Of a stretch of DNA of 64,000 nucleotides, positions 11,542 through 20,286 are shown one piece after another. The notes under the pieces were generated by a model. The model was not told the origin of the DNA. It saw nothing but the letters and a program-made list of their open reading frames with translations, and made no database searches. This DNA comes from Venturia oleaginea (taxonomy: Eukaryota > Ascomycota > Dothideomycetes > Venturiales > Venturiaceae), in assembly GCA_013176395.1 (NCBI GenBank), contig JABMLP010000014.1, forward strand, positions 806,001 to 870,000. Direction: 5' to 3'. The translations under genes and the position numbers were made by a program. Position 1 is the stretch's first letter; every line of letters begins with the position of its first letter.

Positions 11542-11991
11542 ATTGTGGTTCTCAAGTGAATGAGGACATTTTCAACATGCGATAGAGTGTTTTTCTGAGA
11601 GCCAAGAATAGGACTTTCGTAGTACTCAAAAGTAGTTAATACGGTGGTTGATGCACGACGTATTGATACATTGATAACCACCAAGATTCTCGGAGTTTAA
11701 GACGATCCCGCTATTCTACCCTATCTAGCCGAAAAGCGGGTTAAATTACTCCTCTTCTGCTATCTAATAATTTTAACGACGATTCTCTTAGATACATACG
11801 CTAGCGGGTAAATATCAAATTTAGTAGATAGCGCTACATTGGATGTTACTATCTTAATGCCGATCAAACACGTCGTTTAACGTCGTTCAATATGACGCCC
11901 CATAAACTTCCTCTTCTGTAATATGAATTCAATCAAAATCATATCAGAATCGAATAAAAATTCTATGAGTCTTGATCTGCTGCTGCCATGG

Positions 11992-12030
11992 TGTTACAGA
12001 TCACCTCAAGACCGAAGAGCAGGGACAACG
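11992..12030 (+). repeat. Solo LTR family B, copy 1, left 39 bp
   Basis: First part of a 676-bp LTR (TGTTACAGATC ... CCCCGTAACA), interrupted by retrotransposon A. Left target duplication CATGG at 11987-11991 matches CATGG at 18251-18255. The sequence equals the reverse complement of the end of copy 2 near 60172-60210, with two mismatches seen. Confidence 0.9.
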
Positions 12031-12206
12031 TGTTATGGGCATGGCCCATGGTTGGTATAGGCTAAGAGCCTAAGCCTGATTGAGCCTAGTATAGAGAAAG
12101 AACCTCATTGAGGTTCTCTGTTTGTAGATACCTTCACTCTTTAACTGAATCTAAACAATCTTTGGCTACGAGTATGCTGCGTCTTTCCAGCTACCGTCCC
12201 GTAATA
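12031..12206 (+). repeat. 5' LTR of family A, copy 2
   Basis: 176 bp, TGTTATGGGC to GTAATA. A TATAGAG motif at 12090 lies about 50 bp upstream of AACTGAATCTA (12143-12153), the predicted RNA start if the element is self-primed. Confidence 0.95.
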
Positions 12207-12217
12207 TAGATTCAGTT
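12207..12217 (+). promoter_or_regulatory. Self-complementary primer-binding site of family A
   Basis: TAGATTCAGTT begins at the first base after the 5' LTR and is the exact 11-nt reverse complement of AACTGAATCTA at 12143-12153 in the LTR. In Tf1 the first 11 nt of the transcript fold back and prime reverse transcription at exactly this position. No tRNA-type TGG start is present. Confidence 0.75.
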
Positions 12218-12237
12218 CTTTACAAACCTAGGTGTAC

Positions 12238-13335
12238 TTGATGCGTAGCAACAGTACCCTATCGACTCCTACAACCTACACCCCTACTACCGACGACGAC
12301 CCAATCGCGAGCATTACGCAAGGAATCGACAAACTCTCAATGGCTCGAGCAAATTCGCCTGACACCGTACAACAATTGGTGGCAGCTCTGACCGCAGTCA
12401 GTGTTGATGGGAACACCGGTGCAAAAGCTATTGCATGTCCTAAATGGGACGGGAAAAGAGACAACTACACGCTGTTCAGATGGCAGATCTAGACAAAAAT
12501 CACTGTTGAAAATGGGAAGCTTGGAAGCAATCAAGGAATATGCGCGAACATCTTCAACGGGCTTCCGACAGAGAAACAACAACGCGTCATCCAATGGCTA
12601 AGCAATGGAGAGCAACATGACAACTACGAACCCGAGTCCTTTATCAAGCATATGGACGACAAGTTCTTAGATCATGAAGCGGAAGCTAAAGCTCTCGACG
12701 AGCTGAACAAGATTAGCCAAGGCAGCAGACAACCGTTCGAAGACTTCCGCCAGCAGTTCGAACAACTGACATCGCAAGCTGGATCCCTAGCGCCGCAAAG
12801 AGCCTCAAAGATCACTATCATGAACAACGCGCTCAACTACTCCCTCCAACAGACCTTGAAATCAGTGCGATTGTCCAGGGACGACTACGACACTTACGTA
12901 AAAGATGTACAGTACTTCGCGACGAAGACAGAGGCTCTATTCCACCAACGCCGCTATCCAAGTACGGATAAGGAGACGCCAACGACTCGAGGGAGGCCAC
13001 AATCACCCCAAACAGTCAGTCGTGACGCAGAAGGCGATGTCGAAATGACTGGCATCAACGCCCTTTCAGCGCAGATCGCAGCACTGATAGCTCGGGTCGA
13101 TACACTCGGAAAGGATGCGAAGAAGGACCGACGACCTAGAGCGAAATGGCGATCCCAAACAGAGTTCTTGGCACTTATACAAGCGGGCAAATGCGGGCGC
13201 TGTAAGAAGCCCAAGCACCACCCGAACGTATGCGAATTCCGACCAGCAACACGTCCAAAGACTCAGGTCACTGCGGTAATCACACAGCATACCGATGACT
13301 CCCTACAGGAAGCCTCATCAGAGTCGGAAAACTAG
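12238..13335 (+). pseudogene. Gag of family A with one in-frame TAG
   Basis: An N-terminal piece runs to TAG at 12490-12492; the same frame then continues to the natural stop at 13333-13335. The second part has retrotransposon Gag capsid-like sequence (FIKHMDDKFLD ... PFEDFRQQFEQL) and a perfect CX2CX4HX4C zinc knuckle (CGRCKKPKHHPNVC), which binds RNA during particle assembly. The first ATGs are near 12232-12241. The frame upstream and downstream of the TAG is coding-like, so it is a single nonsense change (CAG to TAG would be one C-to-T step). The 3' end overlaps the pol frame by 37 nt in the -1 frame, with GGAAAAC just before the stop. Confidence 0.8.
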
Positions 13336-16300
13336 CTACCCTTGTGCATCGTCGCGCACGAGGGTCTGAAGTAGATGTACATGGCGAAGACATTACAAAG
13401 CTACCAGGCATAAGAGAAATCAAAGCAGCAAAGGATAGGATGGAAAGTACACCCTTCTTGATAGATACCTTGATCAACGGAACTTCTTTCACCGAATCCT
13501 TCTTTGATAACGGCTGCCTCCCTTATGCTGCTTTCAGCGAGAAGAGTGTCCAAACACATCGTCTACCGCGCATCCCAATTGACACCAAACAATTGGCACT
13601 GGCTAAAGAGAGCCACGAGAACGGAGAAGACCTCCGTATTACGCACATGACCTACGCTACGATCGACATTGATGGTCGAGCAGAGCGAGTCTACGGGTAT
13701 ATAGTGAAAGGATTGAGCTTCCCTATTATCCTAGGCAAGGCATGGGCAGAGAGAAACTGGGTGCGATATATAGCAGCTAAGAGAAAGCTGCTTATTGGTC
13801 AAGGATCCCAGCGCATCACGGTAAGAGAAAAGGGGTGGCTAGAACAGAACACCAAAGCGCGAGACCGGCTCGCTCACGTGCGGGCGGCTTGTCTAGTGTC
13901 AGGATCTGTATTTGCAGCTATTGTTGGAAGGGCCCAGCGACGGTTGAGAAGAGATGGACCGGATGGTACACAAGTGCTGGCTATCTCGATGTCGGATATC
14001 AACAAGGCCCTAAGCAAGTTAGCAGAAAGAAAACAGAGAAAGACTGAGGAAGAAATCCGACAAGAGATACCAGAAGAAATAGCAGAGCATGCTGATGCCT
14101 TTCTCGACGACGAAGACGGAGAGATCGCGCCCCATCAAGAGGGTCGCGATCACGTTATCGAATTGATACGAGATGAACAAGGTCGCGAGGCAGAAGTTCC
14201 TTGGGGCCCATTATACGGCATGTCGAGGGAAGAGCTATTAGTCCTACGAAAAACACTTTCGGACTATATGGACAAGGGCTGGATACGCGCCAGCAACTCA
14301 CCAGCGGCAGCCCCAGTCTTATTTGTAAGGAAACCAGGTGGAGGCATTCGGATGTGTGTAGACTATCGGGCACTGAATCGAATCACTCGATCGGACCGCT
14401 ACCCATTGCCACTAATCCGAGAAACCCTACGAAATCTAGCAACAGCGCGTTGGTACACCAAACTTGACGTCAGAGCGGCATTTCATCGGCTCCGCATCAA
14501 GCACGGCGATGAGTGGAAAACGGCTTTTCGCACTCGATTTGGACTATTCGAATGGCTAGTTACCCCCTTCGGACTAGCTGGCGCACCCGCGAGCTTTCAA
14601 CGATACATCAACGGAGTCCTACGGGAATCCCTAGATATCTGCTGTTCAGCCTACATGGACGATGTCTTGATATGGAGCGACGGCGACTATCTGGATCACA
14701 TGGTTAAGGTTAACCAAATTCTTGCCAAGCTCAAGACTGCTGGACTTCGGCTAGACTTAAGCAAGTGCGAGTTTGCTGTTCAGGAGGTCAAATATCTGGG
14801 GTTCATTATCACTGCAGGAGAAGGGATCAAAGTCGACCCAGAGAAAGTTGCCGCGATTAAAGAATGGGAGGCTCCAGTCAATGTCACAGGCGTACGCTCC
14901 TTCCTAGGCTTTGCAAATTTCTACCGAGACTTCATCGACAACTTCTCAGAGCTCTCCGACCCCTTAATCAAGTTAACACGGAAGGCCGTCGCTTTTGTCT
15001 GGAACAAAGAACATGAGAACGCCTTTCAAGTCTTGAAGGAGCTATTCATCTCCGCCCCAATACTGGCTCACTGGAATCCAGACCTGGATACGGTACTCGA
15101 GTGCGACTGCTCTGGCTACGCGCTGGGAGGCACGTTGTCGCAGAAGGATATGAAAGGAAAACTACGACCAGTAGCATACTTCTCCCGCAAGCTCACTGCG
15201 GCTGAATGTAACTACGAGATCCACGATAAAGAATTACTGGCAGTAATCAAGTCCATTGAACACTGGAGAGGAGAACTACGCAGTGTTGCAGCACCTTTCA
15301 AAGTCCTTACCGATCACAAGAATCTCCGCTACTTTATGACAGCGCAGCGTTTGTCAGAGAGACAAGCAAGATGGTCGCTAATTCTATCTGAGTACCAATT
15401 CCAGCTGGAATTTCGCGCCGGAAAACTAGCGCAAAGACCAGACGCACTATCAAGAAGACATCAAGATATGCCACATGACAAGAACGACGAGAGACTACAA
15501 GGGCGAGTGGCCCAGTTGATCAAGGACGAATGGCTTCCTCCTCTTTCCGAGAGGACGACCGAAACAATCGCAATACAAGCCCTTATCTGCCCAGTCAATA
15601 CACCGAATACATCCAATAGTACATGGGACGTTATACGGGAGCCCCAGCAAAATACTGGACTGGACGGTCGACACCAGCTGACTGCCGAAAACGGTCAACA
15701 CCGGTCCACTACTAGGTACGGTCAAAACCGGTCAGTTGCAAAAGGATGCGATCTTTTCGAGAAACCAGAGTTACAACTTCTCTGGGATCGCGCAATAGCA
15801 GAGGACCAATCCTACGAAGCTATTCATACGGCTATAGTTACTGGCGAACGTTCCTTTCCTCCAGAGCTCAAGTTGTCGGTACAGCTACCCGAATGCGAAG
15901 TAGACGACCACGGCGCGGTCACGAGAAGAGGGATCCTATGGGTACCAGATTGGGAACCGCTGCGAACAACGCTGGTCCAACAAACTCACGATTCCCATGT
16001 TACTGGACACCCAGGGAGAGATAGCACGCTTGCGATTCTATCCAGAAGTTTCTTTTGGCCCCAACAATACAAGACAGTCCGGCAGTTTGTACGTAATTGC
16101 GACGTATGTGGGAGAACAGGAATATGGCGTGATAAGAAGCGAGGTCTTCTGAAACCACTTCCAATCCCGGCCCGCTTCCACAGCGAGCTATCAATCGATT
16201 TCATGACTGATTTGCCCGCGGAGGAAAACGGCCCAAAATACCTCATGGTTATCACAGATCGCCTCCTCAAAAGTGTTACGTTGGAGGCTATGACTACAAT

Positions 16301-17420
16301 GAGCGCCAAAGAGTGCGCGAAAAGGTTCTTACAATGCCACTATCGCTACCACGGATTTCCCATGGCATTGACGTCGGACAGAGGCAGCAATTGGACAGGT
16401 CGTTTTTGGAGGAAGCTTTGCGAACTTACAAAGATTGAGCAGAGACTCTCTACAGCCTTTCATCCACAGACCGATGGCGCGACCGAGCGTATGAACCAGG
16501 AAGTTCTACGCTATCTCCGCGCCTTCATCGCATACTCCCAACTAGACTGGCCAACGCTACTACCTACGGCTATGTTAGCACTGAACAATCGTGACTCTTC
16601 AGTCACAGGGATGAGTCCATTCTATCTAACCCACGGCTACCATGCGGAACCAATCCAGAAAGTACAACGAATCTCACCCAGTAACTCACCAACAGCCGAT
16701 GCCGAGACCTTTGTGCAACGAATAGAAGAGGCACAAGAATATGCACAGGCAGCGATGGCCTGGTCCCAGCAGAAGATGGAGAACGACGCCAACAGGTCAC
16801 GTCAAGCTGCCGAAACGTTAAAAAAGGGCGACAAAGTCTGGTTGAACCTTAGGAATATCAATACTCCGCAGCTATCAAAGAAACTGTCGTGGACGCAAGC
16901 CAAATACACTGTCGAGAACCAGATCTCCCCGATGGTATACGAGCTGGCTGACCTGCCAAGTGGTATCCATAACCGTTTCCACGTTGACCTACTCCGCCGA
17001 GCCGCAACCGACACACTGCCCTCACAAGAATCCGATGATACCCAGCCGCCACCATTAGTGCCTCAAACCGAAGAAACAGAGGCTGAGTTTGAAGTAGAAC
17101 GTATACTTCGCGCAGAGAAGAAACGGGTTGGGCGAGGCTGGGTTCGTCAGTTATTAATCAAATGGAAAGGCTATGCAGATCCCGATTGGCAGCCACGTTC
17201 ATTATTCACAGAAGTCGAGGACTTAGACCGCTTCGAGGCAGAGTATGGCAAGGGCGACGGTGTCGGCGAAGATATAGGAGCTCAAACAGGGGCCCGAAGA
17301 AACCGAGTAGCGGTGGCCAGCGCCTTCGAATCTGCTACAAGCTGGCAGAAGCGATGTATGGCGTTTGTCTGTTTGATTATCCCACCTACCACACCCTCTT
17401 TAGTCCTGCACACCCGGTAA
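13299..17420 (+). CDS. Pol of family A, copy 2 (protease-RT-RNase H-integrase-chromodomain)
   Basis: Open from 13299 (just after a stop in this frame) to TAA at 17418-17420. There is no early ATG, so expression by -1 frameshift from gag is the likely route. Domains, numbered from 13344: a retropepsin-like protease (about 30-130) whose active site reads FFDNGCLPYAAF, i.e. DNG instead of DSG/DTG; RT (320-490) with YMDD at ~437; RNase H (from ~586, ECDCSG); integrase with HHCC zinc domain (~880-930) and DDE catalytic core (D ~950, D in TSDRGSNW, E in DGATERM); GPF-like/linker; chromodomain (~1245-1305). No frameshift or stop. A linker near 15660-15735 contains short repeats around CGGTCAACACCGG. 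Confidence 0.95.
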   Translation, partial: LPTGSLIRVGKLATLVHRRARGSEVDVHGEDITKLPGIREIKAAKDRMESTPFLIDTLINGTSFTESFFDNGCLPYAAFSEKSVQTHRLPRIPIDTKQLALAKESHENGEDLRITHMTYATIDIDGRAERVYGYIVKGLSFPIILGKAWAERNWVRYIAAKRKLLIGQGSQRITVREKGWLEQNTKARDRLAHVRAACLVSGSVFAAIVGRAQRRLRRDGPDGTQVLAISMSDINKALSKLAERKQRKTEEEIRQEIPEEIAEHADAFLDDEDGEIAPHQEGRDHVIELIRDEQGREAEVPWGPLYGMSREELLVLRKTLSDYMDKGWIRASNSPAAAPVLFVRKPGGGIRMCVDYRALNRITRSDRYPLPLIRETLRNLATARWYTKLDVRAAFHRLRIKHGDEWKTAFRTRFGLFEWLVTPFGLAGAPASFQRYINGVLRESLDICCSAYMDDVLIWSDGDYLDHMVKVNQILAKLKTAGLRLDLSKCEFAVQEVKYLGFIITAGEGIKVDPEKVAAIKEWEAPVNVTGVRSFLGFANFYRDFIDNFSELSDPLIKLTRKAVAFVWNKEHENAFQVLKELFISAPILAHWNPDLDTVLECDCSGYALGGTLSQKDMKGKLRPVAYFSRKLTAAECNYEIHDKELLAVIKSIEHWRGELRSVAAPFKVLTDHKNLRYFMTAQRLSERQARWSLILSEYQFQLEFRAGKLAQRPDALSRRHQDMPHDKNDERLQGRVAQLIKDEWLPPLSERTTETIAIQALICPVNTPNTSNSTWDVIREPQQNTGLDGRHQLTAENGQHRSTTRYGQNRSVAKGCDLFEKPELQLLWDRAIAEDQSYEAIHTAIVTGERSFPPELKLSVQLPECEVDDHGAVTRRGILWVPDWEPLRTTLVQQTHDSHVTGHPGRDSTLAILSRSFFWPQQYKTVRQFVRNCDVCGRTGIWRDKKRGLLKPLPIPARFHSELSIDFMTDLPAEENGPKYLMVITDRLLKSVTLEAMTTMSAKECAKRFLQCHYRYHGFPMALTSDRGSNWTGRFWRKLCELTKIEQRLSTAFHPQTDGATERMNQEVLRYLRAFIAYSQLDWPTLLPTAMLALNNRDSSVTGMSPFYLTHGYHAEPIQKVQRISPSNSPTADAETFVQRIEEAQEYAQAAMAWSQQKMENDANRSRQAAETLKKGDKVWLNLRNINTPQLSKKLSWTQAKYTVENQISPMVYELADLPSGIHNRFHVDLLRRAATDTLPSQESDDTQPPPLVPQTEETEAEFEVERILRAEKKRVGRGWVRQLLIKWKGYADPDWQPRSLFTEVEDLDRFEAEYGKGDGVGEDIGAQTGARRNRVAVASAFESATSWQKRCMAFVCLIIPPTTPSLVLHTR

Positions 17421-17429
17421 GGAGGGGGG
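17421..17429 (+). promoter_or_regulatory. Polypurine tract of family A, copy 2
   Basis: GGAGGGGGG, two codons' distance from the 3' LTR; plus-strand priming site by position and composition. Confidence 0.8.
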
Positions 17430-17432
17430 TAA

Positions 17433-17608
17433 TGTTATGGGCATGGCCCATGGTTGGTATAGGCTAAGAGCCTAAGCCTGATTGAGCCTAGTATAGAGAA
17501 AGAACCTCATTGAGGTTCTCTGTTTGTAGATACCTTCACTCTTTAACTGAATCTAAACAATCTTTGGCTACGAGTATGCTGCGTCTTTCCAGCTACCGTC
17601 CCGTAATA
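17433..17608 (+). repeat. 3' LTR of family A, copy 2
   Basis: 176 bp, identical by eye to 12031-12206. Followed by target duplication CAACG at 17609-17613. Confidence 0.95.
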
Positions 17609-17613
17609 CAACG

Positions 17614-18250
17614 GGACTTGCAGAGGATGGTTGGATAACAAGAAGTTGTTGTTAGGACTGATGTGGAGTGGAATCCGTTGGGCGCACAAGAGGGGACTGG
17701 TGCAACCAGGTCAGTCCTAAGAGAGAATAGTACGTGCAGGAGTCACGTGATATTCCCACAGTTCCCACAGCACTTGGCATTGCCCACAGTGTGGGAAGTG
17801 TGGGAATACACCTTGGCACCCAGAACCAGAAGGGTATATAGGGAGGACGTTGGACGGACTTTCCTTTCTCCCTTCGTGGTTATCTCATGTTATGTTTCTC
17901 ACATAGGAGCTTCTTCAACCTACTACAGTAACGACCTTTTACTTAGATACAATCAAGCACAAGTCATATGCACACGAAGCAAGCCCACCCCCAACCTTCA
18001 TACTAACCGACAAGCGTTCAGGATTGATCTGAGGATCAAATCGGTTAGACGACAATTGAATTGGGAGATACATCGGACGGCTAGGATCTAGTGAGCCTCC
18101 AAAGAACCTGAGCAAGGAAAGGTACTTAAGGTAAGTACTTCCAGACTGATATTGCCCTTACCCCAAACCCGCGGACCAGAACAATAGAACACAGGTGTCA
18201 AGAAGGTCTTGACATAATCAACTGTGTTGAGAAACGAGTTCCCCGTAACA
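17614..18250 (+). repeat. Solo LTR family B, copy 1, right 637 bp
   Basis: Continuation of the LTR begun at 11992; 39 + 637 = 676 bp, exactly the length of copy 2 (59535-60210). It contains a GTATATAG motif near 17835 that may be a TATA box. No internal region of element B adjoins it, so it is a solo LTR left by LTR-LTR recombination. Confidence 0.92.
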
Positions 18251-18348
18251 CATGGCTCTCAGAAAATCACTCGAGCTTTTGTATTGCAAATGTCCTCGTT
18301 CACTTGAGAACTACAATACGGGAACAATTGTTTCCGGAGTTACGGCTA

Positions 18349-19403
18349 ACGTATTTCCACCGCCGAGCCGGCCACTCCACCGAGCTGGCCACTTTTCCTT
18401 GGCACGACCAACTCATATTACGCCTCTTCAATTTTATCGCTATCAACAATAGATTCCAAGCCTGTCGTGCTGCTATCTGATTCAGAAGATATCTCAATAT
18501 CCTTTTTACACCTTCGCGCATTGTGCCCAGTCGCGCCGCAATTCCCACAGCACCGTAAAGCTGGCCGGGCTGTTTCTTGATCACCACTACCACGAGCCTT
18601 CTTTGATTTCTGAGGCGCTACAGACGCCTCTGCAGCTACCTGCGCTGCTGCAGTCCCATACTCCATAGTACCACCTTGCTGAATCCGCTTCCTTTTGCGC
18701 GATTTTCGCTTCGTCATTACTGCTAATTGCTCTTCAAGCTCGTGGTTTCGTGCAATAAGTAGAGCGTTCTGGTGTAGCATCAATTCAGCGCCCTTGACAA
18801 GCTGAGAGAAGCCAGTCTGCACACTAACTGGTGACCGAGTGAAAGATTCGCGTACAAGCTTTGATTGAGATCCAAATTCAAGAGTATTGCTTGGAGTCTT
18901 CGACTGCCACGGCGTCTCCTGCGGTGGGGGTGCTGGTGGGGTACGTAGCCGTACTTCAAGGCGATCCAATACCACCTCCGCGTTAATAGGGACTAGCCCT
19001 ACCATCTCAAAAGCCTTTCGACAGTTCTCTTCTGTAAACACGTCGAAAAACGCGTCTTTGAAGGCCGGGAGGAAGCCTTCCTTGTTGATATGGTAGACGC
19101 GTCGGCGTGCCAAGTCTCGAACTCGTTGAGAGTACTTGCACTTCAACGGGGAGAAGCAGACCACGTCAAGCGGCTGGAGGATATGCGATGAATAAGGTGA
19201 TCAGAGGGCCTTTAGTGTTTGATGTTGAAGGCTGCAGCAGCGCGCCGTAGGCTTTGAAATTGGCCAGAGGTATAGGCCTGAAGAGCGAGATCAATTCTGC
19301 CTTCTTCTTGAACGGCTATTGCGTTGCGGGGTTGAGACATTGCGTCTTGAAGAGGATAAGGGCTGTGCCAAGGAAAAGTGGCCGGCTCGGTGGTGGAATA
19401 CGT
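18349..19403 (-). mobile_element. pogo/Fot1-like element P1, internally deleted (1055 bp)
   Basis: Terminal inverted repeats begin ACGTATTTCCACC (18349) and end GGTGGAATACGT (19403), flanked by TA on both sides (18347-18348, 19404-19405), the usual Tc1/mariner/pogo target. The minus-strand transposase keeps only about 40 N-terminal residues (ATG near 19344, with the psq-type helix-turn-helix start QFQSLRRAAAAF) and the C-terminal third. The central part with the first two catalytic Asp is missing compared with P2 (49529-57798). It is therefore a non-autonomous deletion derivative. Confidence 0.85.
18418..19164 (-). pseudogene. C-terminal fragment of pogo/Fot1 DDE transposase
   Basis: Starts at the last catalytic block (LDVVCFSPLK) and ends at TAA. 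It keeps a Lys/Arg-rich stretch (KRKSRKRKRIQQ) and a CCHC knuckle (CGNCGATGHNARRC). It is highly similar to the C-terminal half of the P2 transposase, and lacks the catalytic core. Confidence 0.85.
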
Positions 19404-19405
19404 TA

Positions 19406-19997
19406 TATGAAATGTGCGGAGGTGTTTAATGAGAATCAGGGCGAGTTCATCTCTGGTTTTTAACCTCAGACGAATATGCAGCTTTTGGTGGGAGGGTTAT
19501 CGATGTGAGTTGATATACTAGGATAGCCTATACATCCGTCAAATTACCAAGACTACTGTTTATTTTAGTATAATCAAAGACTCAACTTAGCACTACGAGC
19601 TTAGAGATTACGTACCCGCGCCCGCAGGTCAGCGAAATGCTGGAGGTAAGCAGCATATTCAGAACATATGGTAGAAGTTATTTACAGTGTATAGTTGACC
19701 GTACCTGGCCCTGAAACGGATTACCAGCAGGGTAATAGATATCCTAAATGACCTGGCAGATTCTAACTGGAATCAAATGAACAAAGCTATCATATTCATC
19801 TACTTACTGACAGATCTCGAGCCTAAGACGGCCTTGGGGGAAGTTGAGATGAACGACATTTTCTGATCCCTATATATTCAGCCAGATTTTGCCCGAGGAT
19901 CCCAGATGAATAGACTCTTATGCTTATATAGCTACCGCATGCCACAAAACACCCATCACTATTCATCAAAACGCCTCGACCACCGGTCTCCTTCATC
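19406..19997. other. Intergenic, upstream of the secreted-protein gene
   Basis: No gene recognised. GACAGATC/TATATATTCAGC-type AT-rich sequence at 19810-19880 may hold the promoter of the 19998 gene (TATATATT near 19870). Confidence 0.3.
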
Positions 19998-20286
19998 ATG
20001 CACGTCGCATCTCTTAGCCTTTTAGCTATCATCAGCCTCTCTTCCTTCGCCTCGGGAGATTTATTCTGTAAAAAACCGCCAGCAGGTTGCATAAACGGAG
20101 GACCCAAGGCCATTGCGGTATTTGAGTCAATCCTATCTTTACGTCTATTGGTCTAACTAGCGTGTGATATAGTGCGGATACAACATTTGTGCAAACTCCA
20201 ATCCCCCTCTATGTCCAGGAAAGAAAATTATGATCTGCTGCGATAACAGTCCTTACGCTATGTCATATTGTGTTGACAAAATGTAG
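19998..20286 (+). CDS. Small secreted cysteine-rich protein (77 aa, 8 Cys), effector-like
   Basis: Two exons, 19998-20117 and 20173-20286, with a 55-nt intron (GTATTT donor, CTAACT branch, ATAG acceptor), phase 0. The predicted product has a hydrophobic signal peptide (about residues 1-19, SLLAIISLSSFAS) and a mature chain of about 57 residues. Its eight cysteines are at 24, 31, 41, 46, 54, 62, 63 and 73, enough for four disulphides. The pattern has one CC pair, so it is not a hydrophobin (which has two). No family is recognised. Such short Cys-rich secreted proteins in transposon-rich DNA are often host-interaction or antimicrobial proteins, but that is inference. Too short and too split to stand out as an ORF. 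Confidence 0.72.

Larger units (their letters stand above)
12031..17608 (+). mobile_element. Full-length Ty3/gypsy chromovirus family A, copy 2 (5578 bp)
   Basis: Both 176-bp LTRs are present (12031-12206, 17433-17608) and look identical. The insertion is flanked by the 5-bp duplication CAACG (12026-12030 and 17609-17613). Order: LTR, primer-binding site, gag, pol, polypurine tract, LTR. Pol is open throughout, but gag has one in-frame TAG. The site lies inside a solo LTR of family B. Identical LTRs and an identical second copy at 1-3299 point to recent insertion. The chromodomain and self-complementary primer site place it with Tf1/sushi-like chromoviruses. Confidence 0.97.
11542..18317. mobile_element. 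TIR element T1 (about 460 bp) split by nested insertions
   Basis: Two inverted repeats of about 62 bp mark its ends: 11542-11603 (TTCTCAAGTGAATGAGGACA ... TTTCTGAGAGCC) and 18254-18317 in reverse. The original interior is 11604-11991; everything from 11992 to 18250 is inserted DNA (a solo LTR carrying a full retrotransposon). A related copy of one end and the interior lies near 62290-62530. There is no coding capacity, so it behaves like a MITE or decayed DNA transposon. The superfamily is not identifiable and the target duplication was not resolved. Confidence 0.6.

Noticed and set aside
17650..18250. A 601-bp LTR starting TGTTAGGACTG
   Set aside because: Homology with 59535-60210 continues further, and only the 676-bp version gives target duplications (CATGG, CTATA) at both loci.
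11992..18250. Element B as a complete retrotransposon containing the pol of A
   Set aside because: A has its own LTRs and CAACG duplication; B is a solo LTR with the insertion inside it.
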